Assembly (NCBI GenBank): GCA_900539735.1
Contig: UQDE01000011.1
Location: forward strand, 1 to 49,568
Origin: an uncultured Collinsella sp.
GTDB lineage: Bacteria > Actinomycetota > Coriobacteriia > Coriobacteriales > Coriobacteriaceae
DNA: 49,568 nt
Reading direction: 5' to 3'
The position numbers and the translations under genes were made by a program. Position 1 is the stretch's first letter. Every line of letters starts with the position of its first letter. The notes under the pieces were generated by a model. That model was not told the DNA's origin, did not search any database, and saw nothing but the letters and a program-made list of their open reading frames with translations. This document shows, piece by piece, positions 9,044 to 17,097 of this stretch.

Positions 9044-9721
9044 TTACGCCTCCAGCGGCACGATCTTGGTGCCATGGAGCTCGGAGACGCCCAATGCCGC
9101 CGCCACGGTATCGCGGTTGGCCGTGGAAATGCCGCCGCCGGGAAGGATGGTCAGGCGGTCGCCCGCATACTCGACAAGACGCGATAGGTGCTCCAGATTG
9201 TCCTCGATCGGCGTTCCGGCAGCACCACCATGCGTCAGGATACGCGTGATGCCGCAGTCGGCGAGTGTGTCGACGGCATCGAGCTGAGCCTCGGGCGAGA
9301 GCTGGTCAAACGCCATGTGGAAGGTAATATCGATGGACCCGCGCTTGCACTCCTCGGTCGCGCAGCCCGCGGCCATCACGAGGGCGCCAAGTGTAAGTTC
9401 ATCGAGCGCCCATCCGCCGGCACAAGGCTTGCAGCAGCCAAAGACCAAGCCGTCGGCGCCGGCGCTCACGGCAAGACCCAAGTCCATCTCCATCATGCGC
9501 AGTTCGTCCTGGTTGTAGTGAAAGTCGCCGCCACGCGGACGGATCATGCACATCACCCGCGCATCGTGCTCGTGGGCATAATTGACCGTAGCGCTGATAA
9601 CGCCGGCCGAGGGCGTGGTACCACCGACGGCAAGGTTGTCGCACAGCTCGATGCGCCTTGCACCGGCATCAATAGCCGCCGGCACTCGCTCAAAGTTCTC
9701 GGCACAAAACTCGTACAGCAT
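9044..9721 (-). CDS. cutC: CutC family protein (TIM barrel)
   Basis: The 225-residue protein matches CutC throughout. The N-terminal FCAENFERVPAAIDAGARRIEL, the GGTTPSAG loop, the MIRPRGGDFHY signature and the C-terminal ILPGGGI phosphate-binding-type loop are all present. The family was named for copper homeostasis in E. coli, but its biochemical role remains doubtful. The ATG at 9721 follows GGGGGT; an upstream in-frame start at 9778 would add 19 residues of no family likeness. It is the first gene of a two-gene unit with the DUF4931 protein. Confidence 0.92.
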   Translation of the reverse strand: MLYEFCAENFERVPAAIDAGARRIELCDNLAVGGTTPSAGVISATVNYAHEHDARVMCMIRPRGGDFHYNQDELRMMEMDLGLAVSAGADGLVFGCCKPCAGGWALDELTLGALVMAAGCATEECKRGSIDITFHMAFDQLSPEAQLDAVDTLADCGITRILTHGGAAGTPIEDNLEHLSRLVEYAGDRLTILPGGGISTANRDTVAAALGVSELHGTKIVPLEA

Positions 9722-9779
9722 AGATAGACCCCCAAAGACAGCAGATGTTTTCCGACGGGCATTGTCACACATCCCCATG

Positions 9780-9848
9780 AAGTTGCGGTGGAATAGGGAC
9801 TGTTTTGGCCTCTGGAGCCCCTATTCAGTCCCTATTTCACCGCAACTT
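9780..9848. repeat. 23-bp imperfect inverted repeat element
   Basis: Arms at 9780-9802 and 9826-9848 are inverted copies with one mismatch, separated by 23 bases. Each arm contains AAGTTGCGGTG and ATAGGGACTG. The centre repeats part of the arm again (CCCTATTCAGTCCCTATT), so alternative hairpins can form. The tidy palindromic form in an intergenic space suggests a small dispersed (REP- or MITE-like) element. Confidence 0.65.
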
Positions 9849-9885
9849 AAAAGGGGCGCTGACTGGGTTAGTCAGCGCCCCTTTT
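9849..9885. terminator. Strong bidirectional terminator after livF
   Basis: The stem AAGGGGCGCTGAC (9851-9863) pairs with 9871-9883 over a seven-base loop, with A and T runs on the two sides. It lies ten bases beyond the livF stop and should end the liv operon transcript on the minus strand. It would also work on the plus strand. Confidence 0.85.
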
Positions 9886-9894
9886 TTGAATGGA

Positions 9895-10608
9895 TTAACC
9901 ACCCAGATATGCCTTGCGGACGTTGTCGTCGTGCAGGAGTTCTTGGCCGGTGCCGGTCATGGTGATCTTGCCGGTCTCGAGCACGTAGCCGCGTGTGGCG
10001 ATGGAAAGAGCCATCTGTGCGTTTTGCTCGACCAGGAGCACCGTGGTTCCGGCCTTATGCAGATCCTCGACAATTTGGAAGATCTGCTCAATCAGAATCG
10101 GCGCCAGGCCCATGGAAGGCTCGTCGAGCATGAGCAGCTTGGGGTTGCTCATAAGGGCGCGGCCCATAACGAGCATCTGCTGCTCGCCGCCCGAAAGGGT
10201 GCCGGCGACCTGGCGACGGCGTTCCTTAAGGCGCGGGAACTGCTCATAGACGCGCTCAAGGCCCGGAGCAACCGTGGACTTGGGCTGTGTATAGGCGCCC
10301 ATCTCCAGGTTCTCCTCAACCGTCATCTGCAAAAAGGCGCGACGGCCCTCGGGAACCTGGGCCAGGCCCTTGCCCACCAGTTTATCGGCGGGCGTATGGG
10401 TAATGTCCTCGCCCATAAACTTGATGGAGCCGGTCTTAGAGCGCAGCAGGCCCGAGACGGTCTTAAGCGTCGTGGACTTGCCGGCACCGTTGGCGCCGAT
10501 CAGGGCCACGATCTCACCCTCGTTGACGTTAAAGGAGATGTCCTTGATGGCGTGGATGGCGCCGTACCAGACGTTGATGTTGTAGACGGAAAGCATCGGC
10601 TCTGCCAT
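9895..10608 (-). CDS. livF: Branched-chain amino acid ABC transporter ATPase LivF
   Basis: The 237-residue ABC ATPase has Walker A GANGAGKS near residue 37, the Q-loop region QVPEGR, the signature LSGGEQQM, Walker B LLMLDEPSMGLAP and the switch-like LLVEQNAQMAL. The sequence PSMGLAP and the 'VEQNA' end are typical of LivF. It energises uptake of leucine, isoleucine, valine or related amino acids together with LivG. Its ATG immediately follows the livG stop (TAAATG), and GGGGAG in the last livG codons serves as ribosome site. It is the last gene of the operon. Confidence 0.96.
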   Translation of the reverse strand: MAEPMLSVYNINVWYGAIHAIKDISFNVNEGEIVALIGANGAGKSTTLKTVSGLLRSKTGSIKFMGEDITHTPADKLVGKGLAQVPEGRRAFLQMTVEENLEMGAYTQPKSTVAPGLERVYEQFPRLKERRRQVAGTLSGGEQQMLVMGRALMSNPKLLMLDEPSMGLAPILIEQIFQIVEDLHKAGTTVLLVEQNAQMALSIATRGYVLETGKITMTGTGQELLHDDNVRKAYLGG

Positions 10609-11469
10609 TTAGTTCTCCCCCTTATCCTGCTTGCCCAGATACGCCTCGATAACGGCGTCGTTGTTCTGGATCTCCTCGGCCGTGCCCTTGGCGATGACCT
10701 TACCAAAGTTAAGCACGCAAATGCCCTCGCAGATGTTCATGACGAGCGACATGTCGTGCTCGATGAGCATGATGGCGATGCCGAAGGTGTCGCGGATCTT
10801 GACGATGTTCGCCATGAGCTCGGCAGTCTCGGACGGGTTCATGCCGGCGGCAGGCTCGTCGAGCAGCAGCAGCTTGGGGTTCGTGGCAAGCGCGCGGACG
10901 ATCTCCAGGCGACGCTGGGCGCCGTAAGGCAGTGAGCCAGCCTGCTCGTTTGCCAGGTGCTCCATATCAAAGATGGACAGCAGCTCCATGGCGCGCTCGT
11001 GGGCGGCCTTCTCGTGCTTCCAATACGTCGGCAGGCGCAGCACGCCCTCAAAACCAGAGTAGCGCTCCTGGTTGTGTAGTCCGACCTTAACGTTGTCCTC
11101 CACCGTCATGGTGTTGAACAGGCGAATGTTCTGGAAGGTACGGGCGATGCCCATGCGGTTGACCTGGTAGACAGACTTGCCCGAGGTGTCCTCGCCATCG
11201 AGCAGGATGGTGCCGTGCGTGGGCTGGTACACCTTGGTGAGCAGGTTGAAGACCGTGGTCTTACCGGCACCGTTGGGGCCAATGAGACCGGCGATCTCGG
11301 TCTTGCCGATGGTCAGGCTAAAGTCGTCAACAGCCTTAAGGCCGCCGAACTCAATGCCCAGGTGGATGCACTCGAGTGCCGGGCGCTCGCCCAGGTCGCG
11401 GTCGGGAACGATGGCACCAGAAGGATACGGGACCATCTTGCCCTTGTTGAACTCAAACTTACTGGGCAT
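10609..11469 (-). CDS. livG: Branched-chain amino acid ABC transporter ATPase LivG
   Basis: The 286-residue ABC ATPase has Walker A GPNGAGKT, the GIARTFQNIRLF Q-loop typical of LivG, a signature segment degenerate to LPYGAQRRLEI (usually LSYGQQRRLEI), Walker B LLLLDEPAAGMNP and LIEHDMSLVM. A ~25-residue N-terminal extension precedes the ATPase core. The ATG at 11469 overlaps the end of livM by 11 bases and lies behind AAGGAGGTGG, a very strong ribosome site located inside livM. An earlier in-frame codon at 11496 lacks such a site. Confidence 0.95.
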   Translation of the reverse strand: MPSKFEFNKGKMVPYPSGAIVPDRDLGERPALECIHLGIEFGGLKAVDDFSLTIGKTEIAGLIGPNGAGKTTVFNLLTKVYQPTHGTILLDGEDTSGKSVYQVNRMGIARTFQNIRLFNTMTVEDNVKVGLHNQERYSGFEGVLRLPTYWKHEKAAHERAMELLSIFDMEHLANEQAGSLPYGAQRRLEIVRALATNPKLLLLDEPAAGMNPSETAELMANIVKIRDTFGIAIMLIEHDMSLVMNICEGICVLNFGKVIAKGTAEEIQNNDAVIEAYLGKQDKGEN

Positions 11470-12547
11470 CGGCTGCCACCTCCTTCTTGGGAACAAAGCG
11501 GTCCTTAACGCGACCGAAGAATGCCTTGAGCTGTGGGTTGTTAGTAAAGACCATGACCAGGATCAACACGATGGCGTAGATGAGCATGCGGTAGTCCGAG
11601 AACTGACGGAGCAACTCGGGGAGCACCGTGAGCAGCGCCGCGGCGATAACGGAACCGCGCATGTTGCCCAGGCCGCCCAGAACCACGAACACCAGAATGA
11701 GGATCGACGTGTTGAAGTCGAACTTAGTAGCGGAAAGCTGCGAGAAGTTACCGCCGAACAAAGCTCCGGCAGCACCGGCGAGGGCGGCGGAAACCACGAA
11801 GGCGATCATGCGGTACTGGGTGACGGAGATGCCCACGGACTCGGCAGCGATCTTGTTATCGCGCACGGCAATAATGGCACGGCCGGTACGGCTGCGAACC
11901 AGGTTGAGTACAATCACGAGCGCGACCATAACCAGGATGGCACCGGCGAGGAAGGTCGAGTACGTCGACACGCCCGAGGCACCCTGGGCGCCCTTGATGA
12001 TGGCGGTGCCGTCCTCGAGCAGGTGCAGGTCGTCGATCGTAGAGTTGCCCGTGATGTTAAAGATCACGTGCAGGCCGCGGGAGTCGACACCCACGATAAG
12101 GCAGGTGACGATCTCTTTGATGATCTCGCCAAAGGCCAGCGTCACGATAGCCAGGTAATCGCCGCTCAGACGAAGGACCGGGATGCCAATCAAGAAGCCC
12201 AGAATGGCGGCAGCGATGGCGCCGACCACGATACTGATGATAAGGCGCACCGGATCGGAGGGAACGGCGCTCTCCAGCGCGACGGCGGTGACGATGCCCG
12301 TATAGGCGCCGACGCTCATAAAGCCCGCGTGGCCCAGCGACAAGTCGCCCGCGATACCGACGACGAGGTTGAGGGAAATGGCCATGACGATATAGGCCGT
12401 AATGGGGACCAGCTGACCGGCGATCATGCGCGGAATCATGTGGTTAGACTGCATAAAGAACACGATGGCGAACGCCACAAGGCACATGGCGTACGTAACA
12501 AAGTCGTGACGCGTCTGCTTGTCTTTAAGAAACTTCATAACGCTCAC
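11459..12547 (-). CDS. livM: Branched-chain amino acid ABC transporter permease LivM
   Basis: The 362-residue permease has eight or more membrane segments. It carries the LivM signature NLVVGIAGDLSLGHAGFMSVGAY and a cytoplasmic coupling segment TGRAIIAVRDNKIAAESVGI. It forms the membrane channel with LivH. The GTG start directly follows the livH stop. An internal ATG three codons on is an alternative. The charged C-terminus (GRVKDRFVPKKEVAADAQ) is cytoplasmic and encodes the livG ribosome site. Confidence 0.95.
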   Translation of the reverse strand: MSVMKFLKDKQTRHDFVTYAMCLVAFAIVFFMQSNHMIPRMIAGQLVPITAYIVMAISLNLVVGIAGDLSLGHAGFMSVGAYTGIVTAVALESAVPSDPVRLIISIVVGAIAAAILGFLIGIPVLRLSGDYLAIVTLAFGEIIKEIVTCLIVGVDSRGLHVIFNITGNSTIDDLHLLEDGTAIIKGAQGASGVSTYSTFLAGAILVMVALVIVLNLVRSRTGRAIIAVRDNKIAAESVGISVTQYRMIAFVVSAALAGAAGALFGGNFSQLSATKFDFNTSILILVFVVLGGLGNMRGSVIAAALLTVLPELLRQFSDYRMLIYAIVLILVMVFTNNPQLKAFFGRVKDRFVPKKEVAADAQ

Positions 12548-13429
12548 CTACACCTTCTCGGGGACGTACTTGCCCAAGAGGCCGGCAGGCTTGACGAGCA
12601 GGACGATGATCAAAACGCCAAAGACGATGGAGTTGGCAAGGCTCGTGGAAATGTAAGCCTGCGCCATCGCCTCGATGATGCCGATGAGAATACCGCCAAC
12701 AAAGGCACCGGGGATGGAGCCGATGCCGCCGAAAACGGCAGCGTCGAAGGCCTTGATACCAGGCATAGCGCCCGTCGTGGGCTGCAACACCGGCGAGTAG
12801 GAGCACAGGAGCACGCCGGCGATGGCGGCGAGGGCGGAGCCGATGGCGAACGTCATCGAGATGGTGCGGTTGACGTTGATGCCCATGAGCTGAGCGGCGG
12901 CCTTGTCCTCGGACACGGCGCGCATGGCCTTGCCCATCTTGGTCTTACCCGTAAAGAACATCAGGCCGGCCATGATAACCAGGCAGGCGACGATGGTAAC
13001 GAGCGAGACGGCGCTTACGTTAAACTTGGCCAAGAACTCCGGCACCGGGAAGGTGACGAGCGAAGTGAAGTTCTTGGGCGTGGCGCCCCACAGAAGCTGT
13101 GCGGCATTCTGCAGGAAGTAGGACACGCCGATGGCCGTGATCAGAACGGCCAGCGGGCCCGCCTGACGCAGCGGCTTGTATGCCAGACCCTCAATGAGAA
13201 CACCGAGAACCGTGCAGACCACACAAGAGAGAACTACAGATGCCCAGCCCGGGAGGCCGAGATACGACGTGGCGCAGAACGAGACATAGGCACCGACCAT
13301 GATGACATCGCCGTGAGCGAAGTTGAGCATCTTGGCGATACCGTAGACCATGGTGTAGCCCAACGCGATGATGGCGTAGACGCTGCCCATGGACAGGCCG
13401 TTGACCAGGTATTGGATAAAGACCGTCAT
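12548..13429 (-). CDS. livH: Branched-chain amino acid ABC transporter permease LivH
   Basis: The 293-residue permease shows the LivH N-terminal pattern VNGLSMGSVYAIIALGYTMV, then NFAHGDVIMVGAY and the coupling segment GKAMRAVSEDKAAAQLMGI. The ATG at 13429 stands nine bases behind AAAGGGGG. An in-frame ATG at 13438 lies too close to that site, and the frame's opening at 13522 would run back through the hairpin behind livJ. It starts the permease/ATPase part of the operon, 139 bases after the binding-protein gene. Confidence 0.95.
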   Translation of the reverse strand: MTVFIQYLVNGLSMGSVYAIIALGYTMVYGIAKMLNFAHGDVIMVGAYVSFCATSYLGLPGWASVVLSCVVCTVLGVLIEGLAYKPLRQAGPLAVLITAIGVSYFLQNAAQLLWGATPKNFTSLVTFPVPEFLAKFNVSAVSLVTIVACLVIMAGLMFFTGKTKMGKAMRAVSEDKAAAQLMGINVNRTISMTFAIGSALAAIAGVLLCSYSPVLQPTTGAMPGIKAFDAAVFGGIGSIPGAFVGGILIGIIEAMAQAYISTSLANSIVFGVLIIVLLVKPAGLLGKYVPEKV

Positions 13430-13502
13430 GTTCCACATCCCCCTTTCGAATAGGTTTCCAGTTAATGTATGAAACAGGGACGTTACACTGTCCCTAGATA
13501 CC

Positions 13503-13540
13503 AAGCAAGCAGGGAAGGCCACAACCTCCCCTGCTTGGGA
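13503..13540 (-). terminator. Imperfect hairpin between livJ and livH
   Basis: AAGCAGGGAAGG pairs with CCTCCCCTGCTT with one mismatch, without a strong T-run. In binding-protein operons such hairpins commonly protect or partly end the upstream transcript, giving more binding protein than permease. That role is inferred here. Confidence 0.45.
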
Positions 13541-13568
13541 TCAAAACCGCTCTATGTAAGGCGGCCTA

Positions 13569-14756
13569 TTATGCCTGTACGTACTTGCCGTCGGTGATGA
13601 CGTACGCCGTGGGCTCCTTCTGAACCTGGCCCTTATCGTTCCAGGTGAGCTTGCCGGTCAGACCGTCAACGGTAATCTTGAGCATAGCCTTGGACAGCTT
13701 CTCGGCGACCTCGGTCGGATCGGCGTCGACACCAAGACCGGCCTCCTTGAGGGCCTCGGCCACCGCGTGCACGCCATCGTAGGCGTCGGCGGCAAACTGG
13801 TCAGGGGTATCGCCGTACTTATCCTTGTAGTCGTTGACGAAGTCGGCGTTCTTCTCGTCGTCGGCGGAGAACGGGGTCATGAGCAGCAGACCCTCGGCAA
13901 GAGAGGTGTCGAAGCCCTCAACGCCCAGGATGCCGTCCATGCCGTCGCAACCCATCATCTTGACGTCGTAGCCCATATCCTTGGCGTTCTTGAGCAGGAC
14001 GGATGCGGGCGTGTAGTAGATCGGCGCGAAGATCATGGTAGCGCCGGCCTGCTTGGCCTTGGTCAGCTGGTTGGTAAAGCTCGTGGCAGAATCGTCCTTA
14101 AAGGTCTCCTCGTCGACAATCTCGAGCTTGGACTCAGCGGCCTGGGCCTTAAAGGAATCCGCGATACCCGAAGAATAGGCGTCGCCGGAGTTGTAGAACA
14201 GCACGAACTTCTCATCCGCATACTTCTGCGCCAGGAACTTGGCAGCGTTGACGCCCTGGTTGGGGTCGGTGAAGCAAACCTGGAAGACGCAATCCTTGCC
14301 GTCGGTGACGTCCTCGGAGGACGCGGACGGGGTGATCATGAACGTCTTGGGGTCGTTACCGCACTCAGCGGCAACGGCAACCGACGCACCCGTGGTGGTC
14401 GGGCCGACGAGGGCCTGCATGCCCCAGTCGAGCAGGGTATTAAAGGCGTTGACGGCCTTCTCGCCGTCGGCCTGGTCGTCCTCGGCCTTGCTGGCAAGCG
14501 GCAGCTCCTTGGTGGAGAAGTCCTTGCAGCCAAGCTCGACGCCCTGGGTAACGGACTTGCCGTAAGACGCGGCGGCACCGGTCAGCGGGCCGATGGTGCC
14601 GATCTTAAACGAAGCGTCGCTCGAAGCGGAACCGCTGTCGCCGCCGTTGGAGGAGCAGCCAGCTAGAATGGACATCGCCCCCAGACCTGCTGCGCTCGCG
14701 ATAACGCTCCTGCGATTCATAACAGGGTTCAATGACTTACCGGTGAGGCTCGACAT
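13569..14756 (-). CDS. livJ: Branched-chain amino acid-binding lipoprotein LivJ
   Basis: The 395-residue protein starts with a charged segment and a hydrophobic signal ending in the lipobox LAGC, placing the lipidated Cys at residue 34. A Ser/Gly/Asp linker follows. The mature part is a type I periplasmic-binding fold of the Leu/Ile/Val family: FKIGTIGPLTGAAASYGKSV near 50-70, the VGPTTTGAS ligand-binding loop near 117-125 and the C-terminal GLTGKLTWNDKGQ. It captures branched-chain or related amino acids at the outer membrane face for LivHMGF. The ATG follows GAGAGGAGA at good spacing. A decayed paralogue of it lies upstream. Confidence 0.95.
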   Translation of the reverse strand: MSSLTGKSLNPVMNRRSVIASAAGLGAMSILAGCSSNGGDSGSASSDASFKIGTIGPLTGAAASYGKSVTQGVELGCKDFSTKELPLASKAEDDQADGEKAVNAFNTLLDWGMQALVGPTTTGASVAVAAECGNDPKTFMITPSASSEDVTDGKDCVFQVCFTDPNQGVNAAKFLAQKYADEKFVLFYNSGDAYSSGIADSFKAQAAESKLEIVDEETFKDDSATSFTNQLTKAKQAGATMIFAPIYYTPASVLLKNAKDMGYDVKMMGCDGMDGILGVEGFDTSLAEGLLLMTPFSADDEKNADFVNDYKDKYGDTPDQFAADAYDGVHAVAEALKEAGLGVDADPTEVAEKLSKAMLKITVDGLTGKLTWNDKGQVQKEPTAYVITDGKYVQA

Positions 14757-15027
14757 GCGGCTCTCCTCTCAAATCTCGTCGGGTTTTGGTTACCCGACAG
14801 GCCATCCTTCGCCGTGTTCGGCGTTCGCAAAATAGTAGACGCTTTAGTTAGGAAAAGTGGCGGTTATTTCGACTTTTCTTTGGATTTGTTCATTTATCCA
14901 TATTTCTGCGTATTTCTATTACTTTATGCAGTAAAGCCACTTTATTGTGTAAAAGCAATGTTTCCGTTCTGTTACAAGCGTCCCCGCCCTGAATAAAACA
15001 GCCTCACTGGTCGCGCTTTATGCGCGC
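14757..15027 (-). promoter_or_regulatory. AT-rich leader and probable promoter region of the liv operon
   Basis: This gap is much richer in A+T than its surroundings. On the minus strand one candidate promoter is TTGCTT (14953-14958) with 17 bases to TTTACT (14930-14935), which would leave a leader of about 170 bases. No riboswitch could be recognised. Confidence 0.35.
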
Positions 15028-15333
15028 TTAGGCGGCGATGTACTTGCCGTCCTGGATCACATAGGCCGTAGCGGGCTTTTCGACCTGGCCCTCGTCATTC
15101 CACGTCAGCTCACCCGTCAGGCCCTCGATCTTGATCTTGCGCATGGCCTTGGTCGGCTGGTTGATAAAGCTCGTGGAGGAGTCGTCCTTAAAGGTCTCGG
15201 TATCGACGATGTCGAGCTTGGATGCCTTGGCCTGCTCGGCAAAGGCATCGGCGATCTCGCCCGAGACGGCGACGGCGGCACCGGTGGTGACGGGGCCGAC
15301 GAGCGCCTGCATGCCCCAGTCGCACAGGGCAAA
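15028..15333 (-). pseudogene. Internally deleted, 5'-truncated paralogue of livJ
   Basis: The open stretch reads as three collinear blocks of LivJ joined in frame. FALCDWGMQALVGPVTTGA onward matches LivJ residues 104-131. IADAFAEQAKASKLDIVD onward matches 198-234, and MRKIKIEGLTGELTWNDEG to the end matches 358-395. About 66 and 122 residues are missing between blocks, and the first 103 residues, including the signal peptide and lipobox, are absent. A 94-residue frame could in theory be read from 15312, but it has no ribosome site and could not fold as a binding protein. The second junction falls at a short shared sequence (CCAAGGC), as expected for slippage or short-homology deletion. Confidence 0.85.
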
Positions 15334-15530
15334 CCTTATGGTGCAAACGTTGACAGTTTGTTACGGAAGTTCGTTTGTAGCGAGCGTGTTTCCAATGTTT
15401 CCGCAGCGTTTCGGGGGTGCCGTTTTGTGCGACTCCTGTTAACTGGCGAGCACGCGCCCTCGGTTCACGCTAGAATGCACTCAACCTTTAAGCGGTTATT
15501 CCATCCATAAGATGCACGAAGGAGCTATCT

Positions 15531-16874
15531 ATGAGCGAACCCCTGCGCACCGTGAACGTCGGCCTCATCGGTCTGGGAACCGTCGGCGGCGGCGTGGCCC
15601 GTCTGATCAAGAGCCACCACGATGAGTACCTGGCAGCCTACGGCATCGACCTTAAGCTGACCCGCGCCTGCGCGCTTGCTTGGGAGCAGGCCGAGTCGGC
15701 AGGCATTGAGCGCGAGGCCTTTACGAGTGACTGGCACGACGTCGTCACCGACCCCGCCGTCGACATCGTCGTCGAGCTGATCGGCGGCGAGCATCCCGCA
15801 ACCGAGATCTTCACCACCGCCTTTGAGCACGGCAAGCACGTCGTCTCTGCCAACAAGGCCCTGCTGGGCCGTCACGTCGAGACGCTTGCCAAGAAGGCAC
15901 GCGCGTGCGGCGTGCAGATTAAGTGCGAGGCCAGCTGCGGCGGCGGCATCCCCATCGTGAGCACGCTTGAGCACGATCTGGTGGGCAACAAGATCCTGAC
16001 CATCGCCGGCATCCTCAACGGCACCACCAACTACATCCTGTCGCGCATGGACGCCGAGGGCGCCGATTACGCCGACGTGCTCGCCGATGCACAGGCCAAG
16101 GGCTATGCCGAGGCCGACCCGTCCGCCGACGTCGACGGCTTCGATGCCGCCAGCAAGACGGCGATCCTCGCCTCCATCGGCTTTGGCACCCGCGTGACCA
16201 CCGATGATGTGTACCAGCAGGGTATCCGCACCATCGGCGCCGAGGACATCGCCCAGGCCCGCGAGCTCGGCTACACCATTAAGCTGCTCGGCATCGCCCG
16301 CAACACCGACGCCGGCGTCGACGTCCGCGTGCATCCCACGCTGATCCCCGCCGACCACATGCTTGCCAAGGTCAACGGCGCCATGAACGCTGTTTACGTA
16401 GTGGGCGATGCCGTGGGCGAGACCATGTTCTACGGTGCCGGCGCAGGCTCCTTCCCCACCGCGAGCGCCGTCGTGGGCGATATCCTGTCGCTCTCCGAGC
16501 AGATCAGCCGGGGCGTGGCTCCGCTGCCCGAGATTGAGCCCTATGGTCACAACCTCGCCTTTAAGCCCATGGACGAGCTCCAGACCAAGTACTATGTGCG
16601 CCTGAAGGTCGCCGACCGCGTGGGCGCCCTGTCCGAGACGGTCGACATCTTTGCCAAGCACAACATTTCGATCTCGCTCATCAACCAAGTCGAGGACGGC
16701 AAGTCGGGTGTCAGCGATGCCTGCTCGGTCATCTTCCTGACGCACCGCGCACTCGAGAAGGACGTCCAGGCTGCCGCCGCGGAGCTTGCCAGCGTCGACT
16801 GCGTGGCCGAGGTCGCCAACGTCCTGCGCATCGAGGACGTTGAGGCCTGGACCGAAGGCGTCATGGCCAACTAG
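15531..16874 (+). CDS. hom: Homoserine dehydrogenase
   Basis: The 447-residue enzyme reduces aspartate semialdehyde to homoserine, the branch point to threonine and methionine. It shows the N-terminal NAD(P) loop GLIGLGTVGGGV, the HVVSANKALLG segment, the catalytic-domain signature ILNGTTNYILSRM and DVDGFDAASKTAILA, where the conserved Asp and Lys lie. A C-terminal ACT domain from about residue 350 (YYVRLKVADRVGALSETVDIF) suggests threonine feedback. The ATG follows GAAGGAG. It is a single-gene unit with its own terminator; threonine synthase and homoserine kinase are not adjacent. Confidence 0.97.
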   Translation: MSEPLRTVNVGLIGLGTVGGGVARLIKSHHDEYLAAYGIDLKLTRACALAWEQAESAGIEREAFTSDWHDVVTDPAVDIVVELIGGEHPATEIFTTAFEHGKHVVSANKALLGRHVETLAKKARACGVQIKCEASCGGGIPIVSTLEHDLVGNKILTIAGILNGTTNYILSRMDAEGADYADVLADAQAKGYAEADPSADVDGFDAASKTAILASIGFGTRVTTDDVYQQGIRTIGAEDIAQARELGYTIKLLGIARNTDAGVDVRVHPTLIPADHMLAKVNGAMNAVYVVGDAVGETMFYGAGAGSFPTASAVVGDILSLSEQISRGVAPLPEIEPYGHNLAFKPMDELQTKYYVRLKVADRVGALSETVDIFAKHNISISLINQVEDGKSGVSDACSVIFLTHRALEKDVQAAAAELASVDCVAEVANVLRIEDVEAWTEGVMAN

Positions 16875-16905
16875 TTCGGTTTACACCCCACAACGCATTT
16901 GCTCG

Positions 16906-16941
16906 AAGGGCTCCCGTCTGGTCTTGGACGGGAGCCCTTTT
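16906..16941 (+). terminator. Intrinsic terminator of hom
   Basis: A 13-bp stem (16906-16918 with 16927-16939) closes over an eight-base loop and continues into TTTTATTT. It is 30 bases after the hom stop. Confidence 0.9.
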
Positions 16942-16986
16942 ATTTGCACGCTCGGGGCGCATTGACGCGATCCGCGTTTGAACAAT

Positions 16987-17015
16987 TTGACCGTTCGGTG
17001 TCAACCAGGGATACC
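16987..17015 (+). promoter_or_regulatory. Putative promoter of the SDR gene
   Basis: TTGACC (16987-16992), 17 bases, then GATACC (17010-17015) form a reasonable sigma-70-type promoter about 80 bases before the SDR start. Confidence 0.4.
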
Positions 17016-17097
17016 GCTCACCGATAAGCAGGCATGTTTGCTTTTGTCCGCCGCTATCCTGTGCTGCGTACGTCCACCCCCGAAGAATGGAGGCACC

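Noticed and set aside
11177..13453. A 758-codon open frame opposite livG, livM and livH
   Set aside because: It runs through three clear genes on the other strand and its sequence is a Gly/Asp/His/Arg-rich shadow without domains.
15525..16745. A 406-codon frame opposite hom
   Set aside because: Shadow of homoserine dehydrogenase, with a composition typical of antisense frames in GC-rich genes.
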